Origin: JBLMYQ01 sp050260055
GTDB taxonomy: Bacteria > Bacillota > Clostridia > Acetivibrionales > UBA4821
Direction of reading: 5' to 3'
Assembly (NCBI GenBank): GCA_050260055.1
Contig: JBLNBO010000005.1
Location: 124,001-188,000, forward strand
Length of the DNA: 64,000 bases
Position numbers and translations under genes: made by a program. Below are positions 42,940 to 51,779 of this stretch, piece after piece. Each line of letters opens with the position of its first letter. Position 1 is the first letter of the stretch. The notes beneath the pieces were generated by a model. It had not been told where the DNA came from, did not search any database, and worked only from the letters and a program-made list of their open reading frames with translations.

Positions 42940-43317
42940 ATAATTATTGCATTAATTATAGGGATAGCGGCTGGAATTATTAGCGGAATGGGTATTGGGG
43001 GAGGAACAATTTTGATTCCTGCCTTAGTAATATTCTTGGGCATAGAACAGCATAATGCGCAGGGTGTAAATCTTGCTTTTTTCATACCTACAGCGGTTGC
43101 TGCTTTGATAATTCATATAAAAAACAAAAACATTCATCTAAAAACTGCTTCCCAGATTATTATATGGGGTATTATAGGTGCTGTTCTAGGGGCCTATATT
43201 GCTGTTTCGATTCCTTCGTTAATATTAAAAAAAATGTTTGGCTTTTTCATGCTTTTCATGGGAATTTATGAAATATTTAAAGGTGCAAAAACAAAGAGTG
43301 AAAAAACTATAAATTAA
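42940..43317 (+). CDS. TauE/SafE-family permease, half-length (second), start codon uncertain
   Basis: Homologous second half. The conserved block GIAAGIISGMGIGGGTILIP begins well before the first in-frame ATG (42988), so the true start lies upstream. The frame is open from 42934, but no ATG, GTG or TTG occurs there. AAGGAG (42924-42929) points to a start around 42937-42943, where codons are GGT, ATA, ATT. Either a non-AUG start is used, ATG has mutated to ATA at 42940, or one extra A in the AAAA run at 42933-42936 has shifted a TTG (42930) start out of frame. The product from 42940 would be about 125 aa with four membrane segments. Confidence 0.7.
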   Translation: MIIALIIGIAAGIISGMGIGGGTILIPALVIFLGIEQHNAQGVNLAFFIPTAVAALIIHIKNKNIHLKTASQIIIWGIIGAVLGAYIAVSIPSLILKKMFGFFMLFMGIYEIFKGAKTKSEKTIN

Positions 43318-43359
43318 TACCCGATTCCTACAACCGCTAATACTTTTAAAAGCGGTAGT

Positions 43360-43430
43360 ACGTCACGTGGATAACGGTCTCTAATATTCAGGATAAAAAT
43401 CCTGAACATAAGAGTCCTGTTTATTGACGT
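43360..43430 (+). repeat. 71-bp imperfect palindrome next to the serine-operon promoter
   Basis: ACGTCA (43360-43365) and TGACGT (43425-43430) bound nested partial complements that meet at TTCAGGAT-AAAA-ATCCTGAA (43387-43406). The right arm contains the -35 box of the following promoter. A separate hairpin ACCGCT/AGCGGT lies at 43333-43356. Confidence 0.5.
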
Positions 43431-43452
43431 TCTAATATAGCTGGGTTATAAT
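43424..43452 (+). promoter_or_regulatory. SigA-type promoter of the serine biosynthesis operon
   Basis: TTGACG, 17-bp spacer and perfect TATAAT. The ~120-nt leader has complementary segments (around 43483-43492 and 43548-43557) but no T-box motif or T-run terminator. Confidence 0.7.
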
Positions 43453-43578
43453 ACCAGCATAATATATCTTAAGTTCTAATTGATAGTGTAGATAAGCTAT
43501 GAGACTTATTAAAATATAGTTCTAGATTTTTTAACTATCATCTTTACACTGTCGACTATCTTAAAGGGGGGCACACCT

Positions 43579-44730
43579 ATGAAAAAAGACAAACTCCTTA
43601 TGACTCCAGGACCTACTATGATTCCACCTAGCGTACTTGAAAAATTAGGCAAACAAATCATTCATCACAGGACAAAAGAATTCGGAGCAATATTTACCGA
43701 ATTTAACGATAATCTAAAGTTTGTTTTCCAAACCAAAAACCATGTTCTTACTTTTGCATCTTCAGGAACAGGCGCTATGGAATCTGCCATAGCTAATTTA
43801 TTCTCTGTTGGGGATAAGGTTATTGTTGCCAGTATAGGAAACTTTGGTGATAGGTTTGCAAAGATTGCGGCTGCTTTTGGGCTTGATGTAGATAAAATAG
43901 CAGTTGAGTGGGGAGGAGCAGTGGACCCACAGATTATTGAAGATAAACTGAAAGAAGATAAGGAAGATAAAATTAAGGCGGTAATTGTAACCCATAATGA
44001 AACATCAACTGGTGTTTCAAATGATATTGAAACCATAGCCAAAATTGTTTCTAAAACGAATAAGATTTTTATTATAGATGCCATAAGCTCTATTGGCGGT
44101 CTTGATATACAAACCGACAACTGGGGAATTGATGTTGTAATAGGATCTTCGCAGAAAGCATTAATGGCACCACCAGGGCTTGCATTTGCAAGTGTAAGTG
44201 AAAAGGCGTGGGAAGCACATAAAAATTCAAAGCTTCCAAAATTCTATTGGAATTATAGTGCATATAGGAAGGTATTGGAGCAGGATTCGCCTGATACTCC
44301 ATATACGCCTGCTATTTCATTAATAATTGCCCAGAATGAGGCTATTAAACTTATTAAAGAAGAAGGATTGCAAAATGTGTTTAAAAGACATAAAAAGCTT
44401 GCACTTGCAACCCAGGCGGGAGTTGAGGCACTTGGACTTGAACTTCTGCCGGATAAGAAGGTTTCGTCATATATCATTACAGCCATAAAAGCTCCTGAAG
44501 GCATAGATATAGAGAATGTAAGAAAAATAATGAACAATAAATATGACATAATGGTAACAGGAGGTCAACAGCACTTAAAAGGAAAAATCTTAAGGATAGG
44601 TCACTGTGGATTTGTAGATAAGTTTGATTTGATAAAGGCATTTACAGCCTTGGAATATTCACTGCAAGAATGCGGTTATCAATTTGAGTTAGGAAAAGGA
44701 GTAACTTCGGTAGAAAAGGTATTAGTTTAG
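43579..44730 (+). CDS. Class V aminotransferase, likely (phospho)serine aminotransferase
   Basis: 383-aa PLP-dependent aminotransferase of the serine-pyruvate/alanine-glyoxylate type (also annotated as soluble hydrogenase 42-kDa subunit). LLMTPGPTMIPPSV opens the protein. PLP-binding FASSGTGAMESA, the Asp of FIIDAISSIGG and the Schiff-base Lys193 in GSSQKALMAPPG are intact. GGGGGGCACACCT precedes ATG 43579. It sits directly upstream of serA, so it probably transaminates 3-phosphohydroxypyruvate in place of classical SerC, as in other anaerobes with this gene pair. Substrate choice is inference. Confidence 0.87.
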   Translation: MKKDKLLMTPGPTMIPPSVLEKLGKQIIHHRTKEFGAIFTEFNDNLKFVFQTKNHVLTFASSGTGAMESAIANLFSVGDKVIVASIGNFGDRFAKIAAAFGLDVDKIAVEWGGAVDPQIIEDKLKEDKEDKIKAVIVTHNETSTGVSNDIETIAKIVSKTNKIFIIDAISSIGGLDIQTDNWGIDVVIGSSQKALMAPPGLAFASVSEKAWEAHKNSKLPKFYWNYSAYRKVLEQDSPDTPYTPAISLIIAQNEAIKLIKEEGLQNVFKRHKKLALATQAGVEALGLELLPDKKVSSYIITAIKAPEGIDIENVRKIMNNKYDIMVTGGQQHLKGKILRIGHCGFVDKFDLIKAFTALEYSLQECGYQFELGKGVTSVEKVLV

Positions 44731-44752
44731 AATTATTTGGGGGTATTTGATT

Positions 44753-46360
44753 ATGAAGGTACTAATCTCAGAAAAAATTGCGCAAGAAGGAATTGAAATA
44801 ATAAACAAGACCGCAGAGGCTGATGCGAAATATGGGCTGACCAAAGAGCAGATTCTTGATATAATTCCAGAATACGATGCAATAATAGTCAGGAGTGCTA
44901 CCCAGGTTGATGCTGAGCTAATTGAAAAAGGAATAAATCTTAAAGTCATCGGAAGGGCAGGAACCGGAGTAGATAACGTTGATATTGAGACAGCTACGAA
45001 AAAGGGAATAATGGTTGTAAACACTCCGGAAGGAAACTCAAACGCAGCGGCTGAACTTGCAATAGGCATGATTTTTGCGGCTTGCAGGCATATTCCACAG
45101 GCATATATGAGTTGTAAAAATGGAGATTTCAGAAGAGGAAAGTTTAAAGGGATTGAGCTTGAAGGGAAAACCCTTGGTGTAATCGGATTGGGAAGAATTG
45201 GTTCGATAGTTGCGTCAAGGCTTAAAACTTTTAATATGAGGGTGCTTGCTTATGACCCATATATCTCTGAGGAAAGGTTGAACAAGGTTGGGGCAGAAAA
45301 GTGTGAAACCATCGAAGACCTCTTGCAGCAGTCCGATATAGTAACACTGCATATGCCAAAGATTGAAGGCACAGTAAATCTTATTGATGAGAAAAGAATC
45401 AATATGATGAAAAAGGATGCCGTATTAATCAATTGTGCTCGTGGAGGGTTGATTGATGAAAATGCATTGTATACTGCATTAAAAGAAGGAAAGCTTGGTG
45501 CTGCTGGCTTGGATGTGCTTGAAGACGAACCGAACTTTGAAGCAAAACCTGGTGAGCAGGATTATAAAAATCCGCTTATGGAATTGGATAATGTTATTTT
45601 TACTCCACATTTGGGAGCATCCACACTTGAAGCACAATATAATGTCGGCATAATGGTAGCGCAGCAGGTTTCTTCAGCACTGCAGGGCGAAATCGTCAGT
45701 GCGGTTAATCTTCCTACGCTAAGGGTAAAAGATATTAATGAAATAAGGCCTTATATCGAACTTGCAGAAAAGATGGGCAAGATATATTTTCAGGTAGAAA
45801 AATCCCCTGTTGAAAAGATTGAAATGCTTTACAGCGGCGAGATTGCAGAAAAGGAAACAAAGATTATCACTCTTGCATTTTTAAAAGGCTTTTTAGAGCC
45901 AATAATCGAAGATGAGCAGATTAACTTTGTTAATGTTGAAATGCTTGTTAAATCTAGAGGTATAAAGGTTGTTGAATCAAAATCAACAACAAGTGAAAGG
46001 TTTACCAGCCTTGTATCTGCAAATTTAATAACTAAGGAGAAAACCCTATCGCTTAGCGGTACTGTGTTTGGAAGGGATGAAGTGAGGTTGGTCGACTTTT
46101 TTGGTTATCATATGGATTATGAACCTGAAACATCATATGCTATTGCCATTCAAAATCTTGATAAGCCTGGGATAATTGGCAGTATTGGGACAATACTGGG
46201 ACAGGAAAATGTTAATATTGCTTCGATGAGGCTTAGTAGAAATAGAAAAGGTGAAAAAGCTGAAGCTTTCTTGGGTATAGATAATGAGGTATCCGATCAA
46301 GTCTTAAATAAAGTAAGAGAGGTTGACGGAATACTTAAGGCAAGCTTGATAAGGTTTTAA
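44753..46360 (+). CDS. serA: D-3-phosphoglycerate dehydrogenase
   Basis: 535-aa NAD-dependent first enzyme of serine biosynthesis. ATG 44753 has GGGGG upstream; the TTG at 44747 is less well placed. The NAD site LGVIGLGRIGSIVASRLK, the catalytic Arg/Glu/His regions (NCARGGLIDENAL, DVLEDEP, FTPHLGAST), an intervening ASB domain and a C-terminal ACT domain (SYAIAIQNLDKPGIIGSIGT) are all present, making it the long, serine-feedback type. It lies 22 bp after the aminotransferase. A bidirectional terminator follows. Confidence 0.96.
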   Translation: MKVLISEKIAQEGIEIINKTAEADAKYGLTKEQILDIIPEYDAIIVRSATQVDAELIEKGINLKVIGRAGTGVDNVDIETATKKGIMVVNTPEGNSNAAAELAIGMIFAACRHIPQAYMSCKNGDFRRGKFKGIELEGKTLGVIGLGRIGSIVASRLKTFNMRVLAYDPYISEERLNKVGAEKCETIEDLLQQSDIVTLHMPKIEGTVNLIDEKRINMMKKDAVLINCARGGLIDENALYTALKEGKLGAAGLDVLEDEPNFEAKPGEQDYKNPLMELDNVIFTPHLGASTLEAQYNVGIMVAQQVSSALQGEIVSAVNLPTLRVKDINEIRPYIELAEKMGKIYFQVEKSPVEKIEMLYSGEIAEKETKIITLAFLKGFLEPIIEDEQINFVNVEMLVKSRGIKVVESKSTTSERFTSLVSANLITKEKTLSLSGTVFGRDEVRLVDFFGYHMDYEPETSYAIAIQNLDKPGIIGSIGTILGQENVNIASMRLSRNRKGEKAEAFLGIDNEVSDQVLNKVREVDGILKASLIRF

Positions 46361-46406
46361 TTAAACAAAAAAGGAGGCAAATTTATTTGCCTCCTTTTTT
46401 GTTTAA
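46361..46406. terminator. Bidirectional terminator between serA and the DUF1015 gene
   Basis: TTAAACAAAAAAGGAGGCAA and its complement pair around a short loop with T-runs on both strands. Confidence 0.92.
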
Positions 46407-47731
46407 AATTTGTTTATTACCAGTCCGGTTGTAATCTTGGGATAAAAGTAGGTTGACTTCTGCGGCATTTTTTCATTTGAGAGGGAAACATCCCTCATTT
46501 GGCTAACCTTTGTAGAATTGAGAAAAAATGCACATTCATACTCTTTAGATTTTACTTTTTCAATAGCGGTTCCTGCATCTTTGACATAGGTTAGATTACT
46601 TTGAGCGGCCATATTCTCAGCATCAATTTTAAAATATTGCTCCAGAATAACTGAATGCAAAACAGCAACATCAAGGTCTCGGTAGGCAGGTGACTTATCA
46701 GGGACAAGCTTATCCATTATTGATACATCTTTAATAGTAAGGATATAGTAATAATCTCCGAGCCCATCAAAATAACCGAATGATTTTCCAAATTCCCCGC
46801 TTTGGGCAAGGGAAATGGTTAGCTGTTCTGGAACGGAGTTTGTATCAAAACTTTTACTATACTCTATTTTTTGAATTCCAAAGTTCTCTTTTGCAAAAGA
46901 TAAGAATTCTTCTGAATTAAAATTTTTAATGGATAGAGCCCTGTGCGTAGGGAAAATAACTAATCCGGGGTCCGCCATATCAACAATAGTCATCATTACA
47001 TAGTTGTAAGACTCGGTCCCGTTATGGTTTGGGTTTTCAGAAGCCTTCTTATTTCTGTAGTTTAATGCGGTTTCATATCTATGATGACCATCAGCAATAA
47101 AAAGTTTTTTGTCTTTAAATAATTCACTAATCGAAGATGTTATTTTAGAATCTTTTACTACCCATAATCTTTCAAAGATGTCTTCGCTGTTTACGTAATC
47201 AATATCAGGCTTGTTTTGGATGGTAAAAGAATTTAATATTTCTGATATTTTTCCATCATCATTATATAGTGAAAAGATTTGGCTTATATTTGCATCAGTA
47301 GTTGACATTAGATTAAATCTGTCTTGCTTCGCCTTGGAAAGTGTGTATTCATGAGGAAGAACAACTCCTTCAGAGAAATCGGATAGTTTAACAAGAGCAA
47401 TTATTCCACGGCGGGTTTTTCGTTCCCATTCCGAAACAGTAAAGTCCTGCTCATATATATATATAGCAGGTGAATCTTCCTGTACAAGAATTCCTTCTTC
47501 AATCCATTTGCGAAGATAATTTCCTGCACGGGTATATTTATTATCTGTTTCACTGTCTCCATCAAAATCTTTTCCGAGTTCAATTCTTATTATGTTATTT
47601 TCGTGAAGCGAGTAAAATTCTTCTTGGGCTTCTAAAGAGATTATGTCATAAGGCGGAGTTGTAACCAAAGAAAGATTTTCAATCTTTTTGGAATTATATC
47701 TAATTCCTTTAAAAGGAGATATTACAGCCAT
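46403..47731 (-). CDS. DUF1015 family protein
   Basis: 442-aa member of the DUF1015 family, opening AVISPFKGIRYNSKKI and carrying TTPPYDII, VLPHEYTLSKAKQDR and the conserved FIADGHHRYETAL segment. AGGAGGAAAATGT precedes ATG 47731. Family members commonly sit next to serA and serC-type genes in clostridia, as here (convergent with serA), and some are described as kinase-like in serine metabolism. A biochemical role is not certain from sequence. It is cytosolic, with no signal peptide. Confidence 0.85.
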   Translation of the reverse strand: MAVISPFKGIRYNSKKIENLSLVTTPPYDIISLEAQEEFYSLHENNIIRIELGKDFDGDSETDNKYTRAGNYLRKWIEEGILVQEDSPAIYIYEQDFTVSEWERKTRRGIIALVKLSDFSEGVVLPHEYTLSKAKQDRFNLMSTTDANISQIFSLYNDDGKISEILNSFTIQNKPDIDYVNSEDIFERLWVVKDSKITSSISELFKDKKLFIADGHHRYETALNYRNKKASENPNHNGTESYNYVMMTIVDMADPGLVIFPTHRALSIKNFNSEEFLSFAKENFGIQKIEYSKSFDTNSVPEQLTISLAQSGEFGKSFGYFDGLGDYYYILTIKDVSIMDKLVPDKSPAYRDLDVAVLHSVILEQYFKIDAENMAAQSNLTYVKDAGTAIEKVKSKEYECAFFLNSTKVSQMRDVSLSNEKMPQKSTYFYPKITTGLVINKF

Positions 47732-47892
47732 ACATTTTCCTCCTAGTTATAAAATGTAATTTAATTTTATATAAAAGCTTAGAGCCAGTCAATCTATTTA
47801 AAGATATAGACATACAAAAAAATTTCTTATTTAAAATTTGCTGCATTTAAGGCATAATTAATTATAACTTAGTTATTGGAGGTATTGCTGCT

Positions 47893-48378
47893 TTGAATCC
47901 GAAAATTTTCAGAAAAAGGTTTATTCCTGATGAAATAGTAGATATTTCAGGAGACGAAATTCTTTTCAACGACAGAAATATTATTGTTACCCGATGGAAG
48001 CCAATCCATGAACGGAACGATTTTGCTGGGGGAATATCCTTTGCATTTTTATCAGAGGGATACAAGATTGGATATTTTTACAAAGAAAACAATGAATTTC
48101 TCTATTGGTATATAGACATAATTGAAGTCGAGTATAATGAAAAAAGTAATTCTTATACATTTATTGATCTTCTTACTGATGTAAAGGTTTTGCCCGATGG
48201 AAGCTGCGATGTTTTGGATTTAGATGAGCTTGAGCAATCTCTCGAAAAAGGTTATATAGATAATAGACAATATGAGTTGTCTCAAAAAAATCTAAAAAAA
48301 GTAACCGAAATGATTGAAACTAAGACCTTTCCCCCAAAATTTGTTTCAGATTTTCTGAAAAATTTATATAATGTATAA
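47893..48378 (+). CDS. DUF402 domain protein (nucleoside phosphatase-like)
   Basis: 161-aa DUF402/FomD-like protein. The block YFYKENNEFLYWYIDIIEVEY followed by IDLLTDVKVLPDGSCDVLDLDELEQS is the family core, including the Asp/Glu cluster thought to bind divalent metal and phosphate. The start is TTG 47893, with GGAGGT 9-10 nt before it; no better start exists. Relatives include a nucleoside di/triphosphatase and organophosphate hydrolases, so hydrolysis of a nucleotide is plausible. It is monocistronic with a perfect terminator. Confidence 0.8.
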   Translation: MNPKIFRKRFIPDEIVDISGDEILFNDRNIIVTRWKPIHERNDFAGGISFAFLSEGYKIGYFYKENNEFLYWYIDIIEVEYNEKSNSYTFIDLLTDVKVLPDGSCDVLDLDELEQSLEKGYIDNRQYELSQKNLKKVTEMIETKTFPPKFVSDFLKNLYNV

Positions 48379-48410
48379 AGAATGCGCCGATTTCGGCGCA
48401 TTCTTTATAC
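48373..48410. terminator. Palindromic terminator after the DUF402 gene
   Basis: GTATAAAGAATGCGCCG and its complement around a short loop; the palindrome includes the stop codon. Confidence 0.8.
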
Positions 48411-48509
48411 ATTATCTTCTTATCTATCCATTAACTACAATAACTTATAAAGAATTAATAAGTTCAATTTTGACATAATACTAATAAAGAAATTTTTCAG
48501 GAGAAAAAA

Positions 48510-49037
48510 GTGGTAAGTTATAATAGGATTATTGGTTTGCCCTTATTTATACTAGATGAGGGAAGAAAATCAGGAATAATTCATGATGTTGTCTTTGATA
48601 TAAAACGTAATATTGTTGAGGGATTCACAAATATTGGTATAAATAAAAAACGAAGCAGCATAAAGATAGCAGAAATCAAACTTCTTGAAGATAAAATCGT
48701 AATCCAAAATGAAAAAAGCATAAAGAGTTGGAATAAAAGTAAAGACGAAAAAGAGAGATTTGTATGTGGTAAAGAATTTATAAAAAAGAAGGTATTTGAT
48801 TATGATGGAAATGATATAGGTTATGTGTATGATATTTTTATTGATATTGAAAACGGTTCTTTAGAGGCATTTCATATTACAGATGGATTGATCGAAGACC
48901 TTATTGAAGGAAGAAAGATAATACCTGTTTTAAGTAAAATTGAACTCAAAGAAGAGGGACTATTCGTTGGCAGGGAGTCGATTGAGGAATTTGTCGATGT
49001 TAAAAAGGGATTTAAACAAATATTTTCGATAGATTAA
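48510..49037 (+). CDS. PRC-barrel domain protein
   Basis: 175-aa protein with two PRC-barrel-like repeats, roughly 5-75 (IIGLPLFILDEGRKSGIIHDVV) and 88-165 (KEFIKKKVFDYDGNDIGYVYDI). GTG 48510 follows CAGGAG with six A between. PRC barrels occur in RNA-processing, photosynthetic and YlmC/YmxH-type sporulation proteins, so the function is open. It is followed 37 bp later by a small gene with a strong RBS, probably cotranscribed. Confidence 0.8.
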   Translation: MVSYNRIIGLPLFILDEGRKSGIIHDVVFDIKRNIVEGFTNIGINKKRSSIKIAEIKLLEDKIVIQNEKSIKSWNKSKDEKERFVCGKEFIKKKVFDYDGNDIGYVYDIFIDIENGSLEAFHITDGLIEDLIEGRKIIPVLSKIELKEEGLFVGRESIEEFVDVKKGFKQIFSID

Positions 49038-49074
49038 TACATTATTAAAATTTTCAAAGGAGGGATTTAAAGTG

Positions 49075-49251
49075 ATGCTTAGAAGCAGTAGATTTACAAG
49101 TGGACTGATAATTGGAGGTATAATAGGAGCAACTGTTGGAGTTATGAATAGTGGGAATGCAAACAGAATGAAAAGAAGAATTGCTAGAGCAGGTAGAAAT
49201 GTAATGAACAGAGGAAATGGAATTGTAGGTGCGATAGCTGACTTGTTTTAA
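49075..49251 (+). CDS. Small basic glycine-rich protein (58 aa)
   Basis: ATG 49075 (or GTG 49072) follows AAAGGAGGG. The 58-aa product has a short hydrophobic Gly-zipper-like helix (SGLIIGGIIGATVGVMNSG) and a basic Arg/Asn-rich tail (RMKRRIARAGRN), ending VGAIADLF. The layout recalls YtxH-type small membrane or stress proteins, but the family is not confirmed. It follows the PRC-barrel gene and ends at a terminator, so the two likely form one operon. Confidence 0.7.
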   Translation: MLRSSRFTSGLIIGGIIGATVGVMNSGNANRMKRRIARAGRNVMNRGNGIVGAIADLF

Positions 49252-49255
49252 ATCA

Positions 49256-49292
49256 AAAATTCGGGATTACCTACCTAAATCCCGAATTTTTA
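49256..49292. terminator. Bidirectional terminator
   Basis: AAAATTCGGGATT and AATCCCGAATTTT pair around ACCTACCTA. It is shared with the convergent hydrolase gene. Confidence 0.85.
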
Positions 49293-49315
49293 CATAAAAC
49301 TATTATTGTATTTGT

Positions 49316-50650
49316 TTATCTGGAATAAGAATAGTCTGGTTTTGAGAGAGTTAATGGTTTTTGTTTCCTATCATCTTTGCTTTCAAATATTTCTTCAAAG
49401 AATTTAATCCCATTACGGAGATTTTCATTTCTCATAAGGTCCATGTGGCTGCCATCAACATTTTTGAAGTGTTTAAATATATTGCTGTCTTCATCCTTAA
49501 TTGGTACTATTCCGTCATTCCTTTTATATCCGGCTTCGCTTAAAATGTAATTTCCAAGCCAGCATACCAATGTTTGGGGCCTGGTTATTAGTAAATCTTC
49601 CCTGCATTCCTGTATTTCTTCTTTGCTTTTAGGGATAAACTCCTTTGCTGCTTTATAAATAGCTTTTTGAGCTGCAACTGTTGGCTCTTTCAGAATTCTT
49701 TTTGCAGAGGTTTCTTTGGTTTTTGCATGTAAATCTCTCTTACCCGGAATAACTCCTTTTGTTATATGATAGAGTGTTAATTTTGAAGCCGCTTTTGGAA
49801 CGCGAAGCATCTTTTTACGAAAATGCCCTGGCTTTAACTCTCCACGGACAAAATGGGTTTTATCTAGTATTTGATTAAGTATTATTTCGTTTTCCTTGGT
49901 TTTATATTTACTTTCATGAAACTGTCCTCCAATGCAATGTTCATCATATATTTTTTTCCCCTTCGTAGCTTTTTCTTGAAACCTGCAGAACATTTCTATT
50001 AATATCTTTTTATACAGGGTCTTTTGGTTATCAACAAGAATTTTTCTTAGTTCATCGACACTTCCCATAGGGGTTCCTGACATAGGTGCTCCAAAAGCAA
50101 GAGAACCATTTATCAATTTGTTAAAATTTTTATTTTCATCAGACTTTTTATTTTGAATTAGATTTTCACTTTCCATCATAGCCCAGTTCCCGATCAAGGT
50201 GCCTTTACTAAGTGATGCCATAATTACTTTCGGTTTGGCAGATTCCTTTCCATAATCTTTGGTACCTTCAAGCAGATTATATAGACCAGAAGCTTCAACT
50301 AAAGGAAGCAATTGATCTTTTGCAATATCCCTATGACCATGGTCACCTTCGAACTGAAAGAAAATAGGCAGATATCTTTTGCCATCCTCTTTAAAATCAA
50401 AGTTATCATATAAAACTTCTAAAGCAGGATTGGGTAATACATCGGGAGAGCTTTTCGGGCAAAATAAGAACCTGGTATAATCAGGAATACGCTCATTAGA
50501 GTTCAATAATTGATATGCTTCATATGACATAGTAAGGGTACCGCATTTTTCACCATTTTTACGGTGATATACCGTTACATTCCCCTTTTTGTCTTCTGGC
50601 AGCACTACAGTTATTCCATTTGGATTAATAGACTTATCATTTTTGTTCAT
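49316..50650 (-). CDS. Unrecognised protein, probable alpha/beta-hydrolase (lipase-like)
   Basis: 444-aa protein without signal peptide or membrane span. I do not recognise the family, but a hydrolase triad can be proposed. Ser148 lies in MASLSKGTLIG, a nucleophile-elbow-like S-x-S-x-G. Asp379 lies in RNDGIVPI, like the D-G-x-V-P of lipases, and His402 in DGSHMDLM. FGAPMSGTPMGS (about 186-197) resembles the post-nucleophile loop of PGAP1/lipase proteins. Residues ~200-360 would be a large Lys-rich lid or insertion. The RBS is AAAGGATT. It stands alone between terminators. Substrate and location (cytosol) are unknown. Function confidence is lower than gene confidence. Confidence 0.7.
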   Translation of the reverse strand: MNKNDKSINPNGITVVLPEDKKGNVTVYHRKNGEKCGTLTMSYEAYQLLNSNERIPDYTRFLFCPKSSPDVLPNPALEVLYDNFDFKEDGKRYLPIFFQFEGDHGHRDIAKDQLLPLVEASGLYNLLEGTKDYGKESAKPKVIMASLSKGTLIGNWAMMESENLIQNKKSDENKNFNKLINGSLAFGAPMSGTPMGSVDELRKILVDNQKTLYKKILIEMFCRFQEKATKGKKIYDEHCIGGQFHESKYKTKENEIILNQILDKTHFVRGELKPGHFRKKMLRVPKAASKLTLYHITKGVIPGKRDLHAKTKETSAKRILKEPTVAAQKAIYKAAKEFIPKSKEEIQECREDLLITRPQTLVCWLGNYILSEAGYKRNDGIVPIKDEDSNIFKHFKNVDGSHMDLMRNENLRNGIKFFEEIFESKDDRKQKPLTLSKPDYSYSR

Positions 50651-50829
50651 ATGCCTAAAATCCTTTCATGTGTAGTTAATCTAATTATACAGTATTTTCC
50701 TGATGAAGTAAATGCGGAAGACCCTATTTAGATTTTATCACATGGATGAGCAAATAAAATTTTAAGAATAATATAAAAAGAATAGTTATAGATAGGGTCA
50801 ATAATAACTCCATTATTTTTCTATAACTA

Positions 50830-50857
50830 TAAAGTAATTATTATATAAAGTCGATAT
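50830..50857 (+). promoter_or_regulatory. SigD (FliA)-type flagellar promoter
   Basis: TAAA, 16-bp spacer and GTCGATAT closely match the SigD pattern TAAA-N15-GCCGATAT. It is 43 bp upstream of the flagellar genes. Confidence 0.65.
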
Positions 50858-50900
50858 ATTATCAGAGAGAAATTTATCATGATTCCTAATGGAGGATAAG

Positions 50901-51677
50901 ATGTTAAGAGGTATATATACTGCAGGAATGGGATTGCAAGTCCAAGAAAAGAAGATGGATGTTATTTCAAATAATCTTGCCAATGTAAATACTAATGGCT
51001 ATAAAAAAGATTCAGCGGTTTTCAATTCTTTCAATTCTATTTTGGTTAAAAGAATAAATGATTATTTTGTTCCATCTCAGCCATCTAACCAGGTTGGAGA
51101 TATGAGCCTTTCTACAGATATTGGCCGAATATATACCGATTACAAACAGGGAAATATATCTAATACAGGTAATAATACTGATGCAGCTATTTCCGGAAGT
51201 GATAATTCCTTTTTCACTGTTGAGATATCAGATGACGCAGGAAGTGTTGAAAGATATACGCGTGATGGTGCCTTTTCTCTTGATTCAAACGGAAAATTAG
51301 TTACCCAAGAGGGGTATACTGTATTAGGAGAAGATGGCCCAATTACATTAACCAGCCAGAGCTTCACTATTAATGATAAGGGTGAAATCATAGAAAATGG
51401 AGAATTAGTTGGAAAACTTAAAATAAAGACATTTAAAGAAACAAATTTACTTAGAAAGATGGGAAACAATCTGATTTCAGTTGAAGGAGAAGCAGAAGAG
51501 AAGCCTTTTGAAGGTAAGGTTATGCAGGGATTTGTCGAAGGTTCAAATGTAAATTCAATAAAAGAAATGGTAGATATGATTTCAGTTGTTAGGTCATATG
51601 AAGCTAATCAAAAAGTTATAAAGATGCATGATGAAATGCTTGGAAGAGCAGTAAATGATATACCAAGCCTGAGATAA
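50901..51677 (+). CDS. flgF: Flagellar hook-basal body rod protein (FlgF/FlhO-like)
   Basis: 258-aa rod protein. ATG 50901 follows GGAGGATAAG; the ATG at 50889 overlaps the RBS. The N-terminal rod motif MDVISNNLANVNTNGYKKD and the C-terminal MVDMISVVRSYEANQKVIKMHDEML, which pair as helices in the axial structure, are both present. With the next gene it matches the flhO-flhP pair of Bacillus. It is exported by the flagellar type III apparatus without a cleaved signal. It is controlled by the SigD-type promoter upstream. Confidence 0.9.
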   Translation: MLRGIYTAGMGLQVQEKKMDVISNNLANVNTNGYKKDSAVFNSFNSILVKRINDYFVPSQPSNQVGDMSLSTDIGRIYTDYKQGNISNTGNNTDAAISGSDNSFFTVEISDDAGSVERYTRDGAFSLDSNGKLVTQEGYTVLGEDGPITLTSQSFTINDKGEIIENGELVGKLKIKTFKETNLLRKMGNNLISVEGEAEEKPFEGKVMQGFVEGSNVNSIKEMVDMISVVRSYEANQKVIKMHDEMLGRAVNDIPSLR

Positions 51678-51779
51678 TAATGCATGATTGAAAATTACTA
51701 ACCATCAAACATTAAAATTTATTATTAATTTCAAATTATACATTGTCAATTCTTAACTGATTTAAGGGGGAACATTACT

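Noticed and set aside
43459..43578. T-box or other amino-acid riboswitch before the serine operon
   Set aside because: No T-box sequence, specifier stem or terminator is visible. Only short complementary segments were found.
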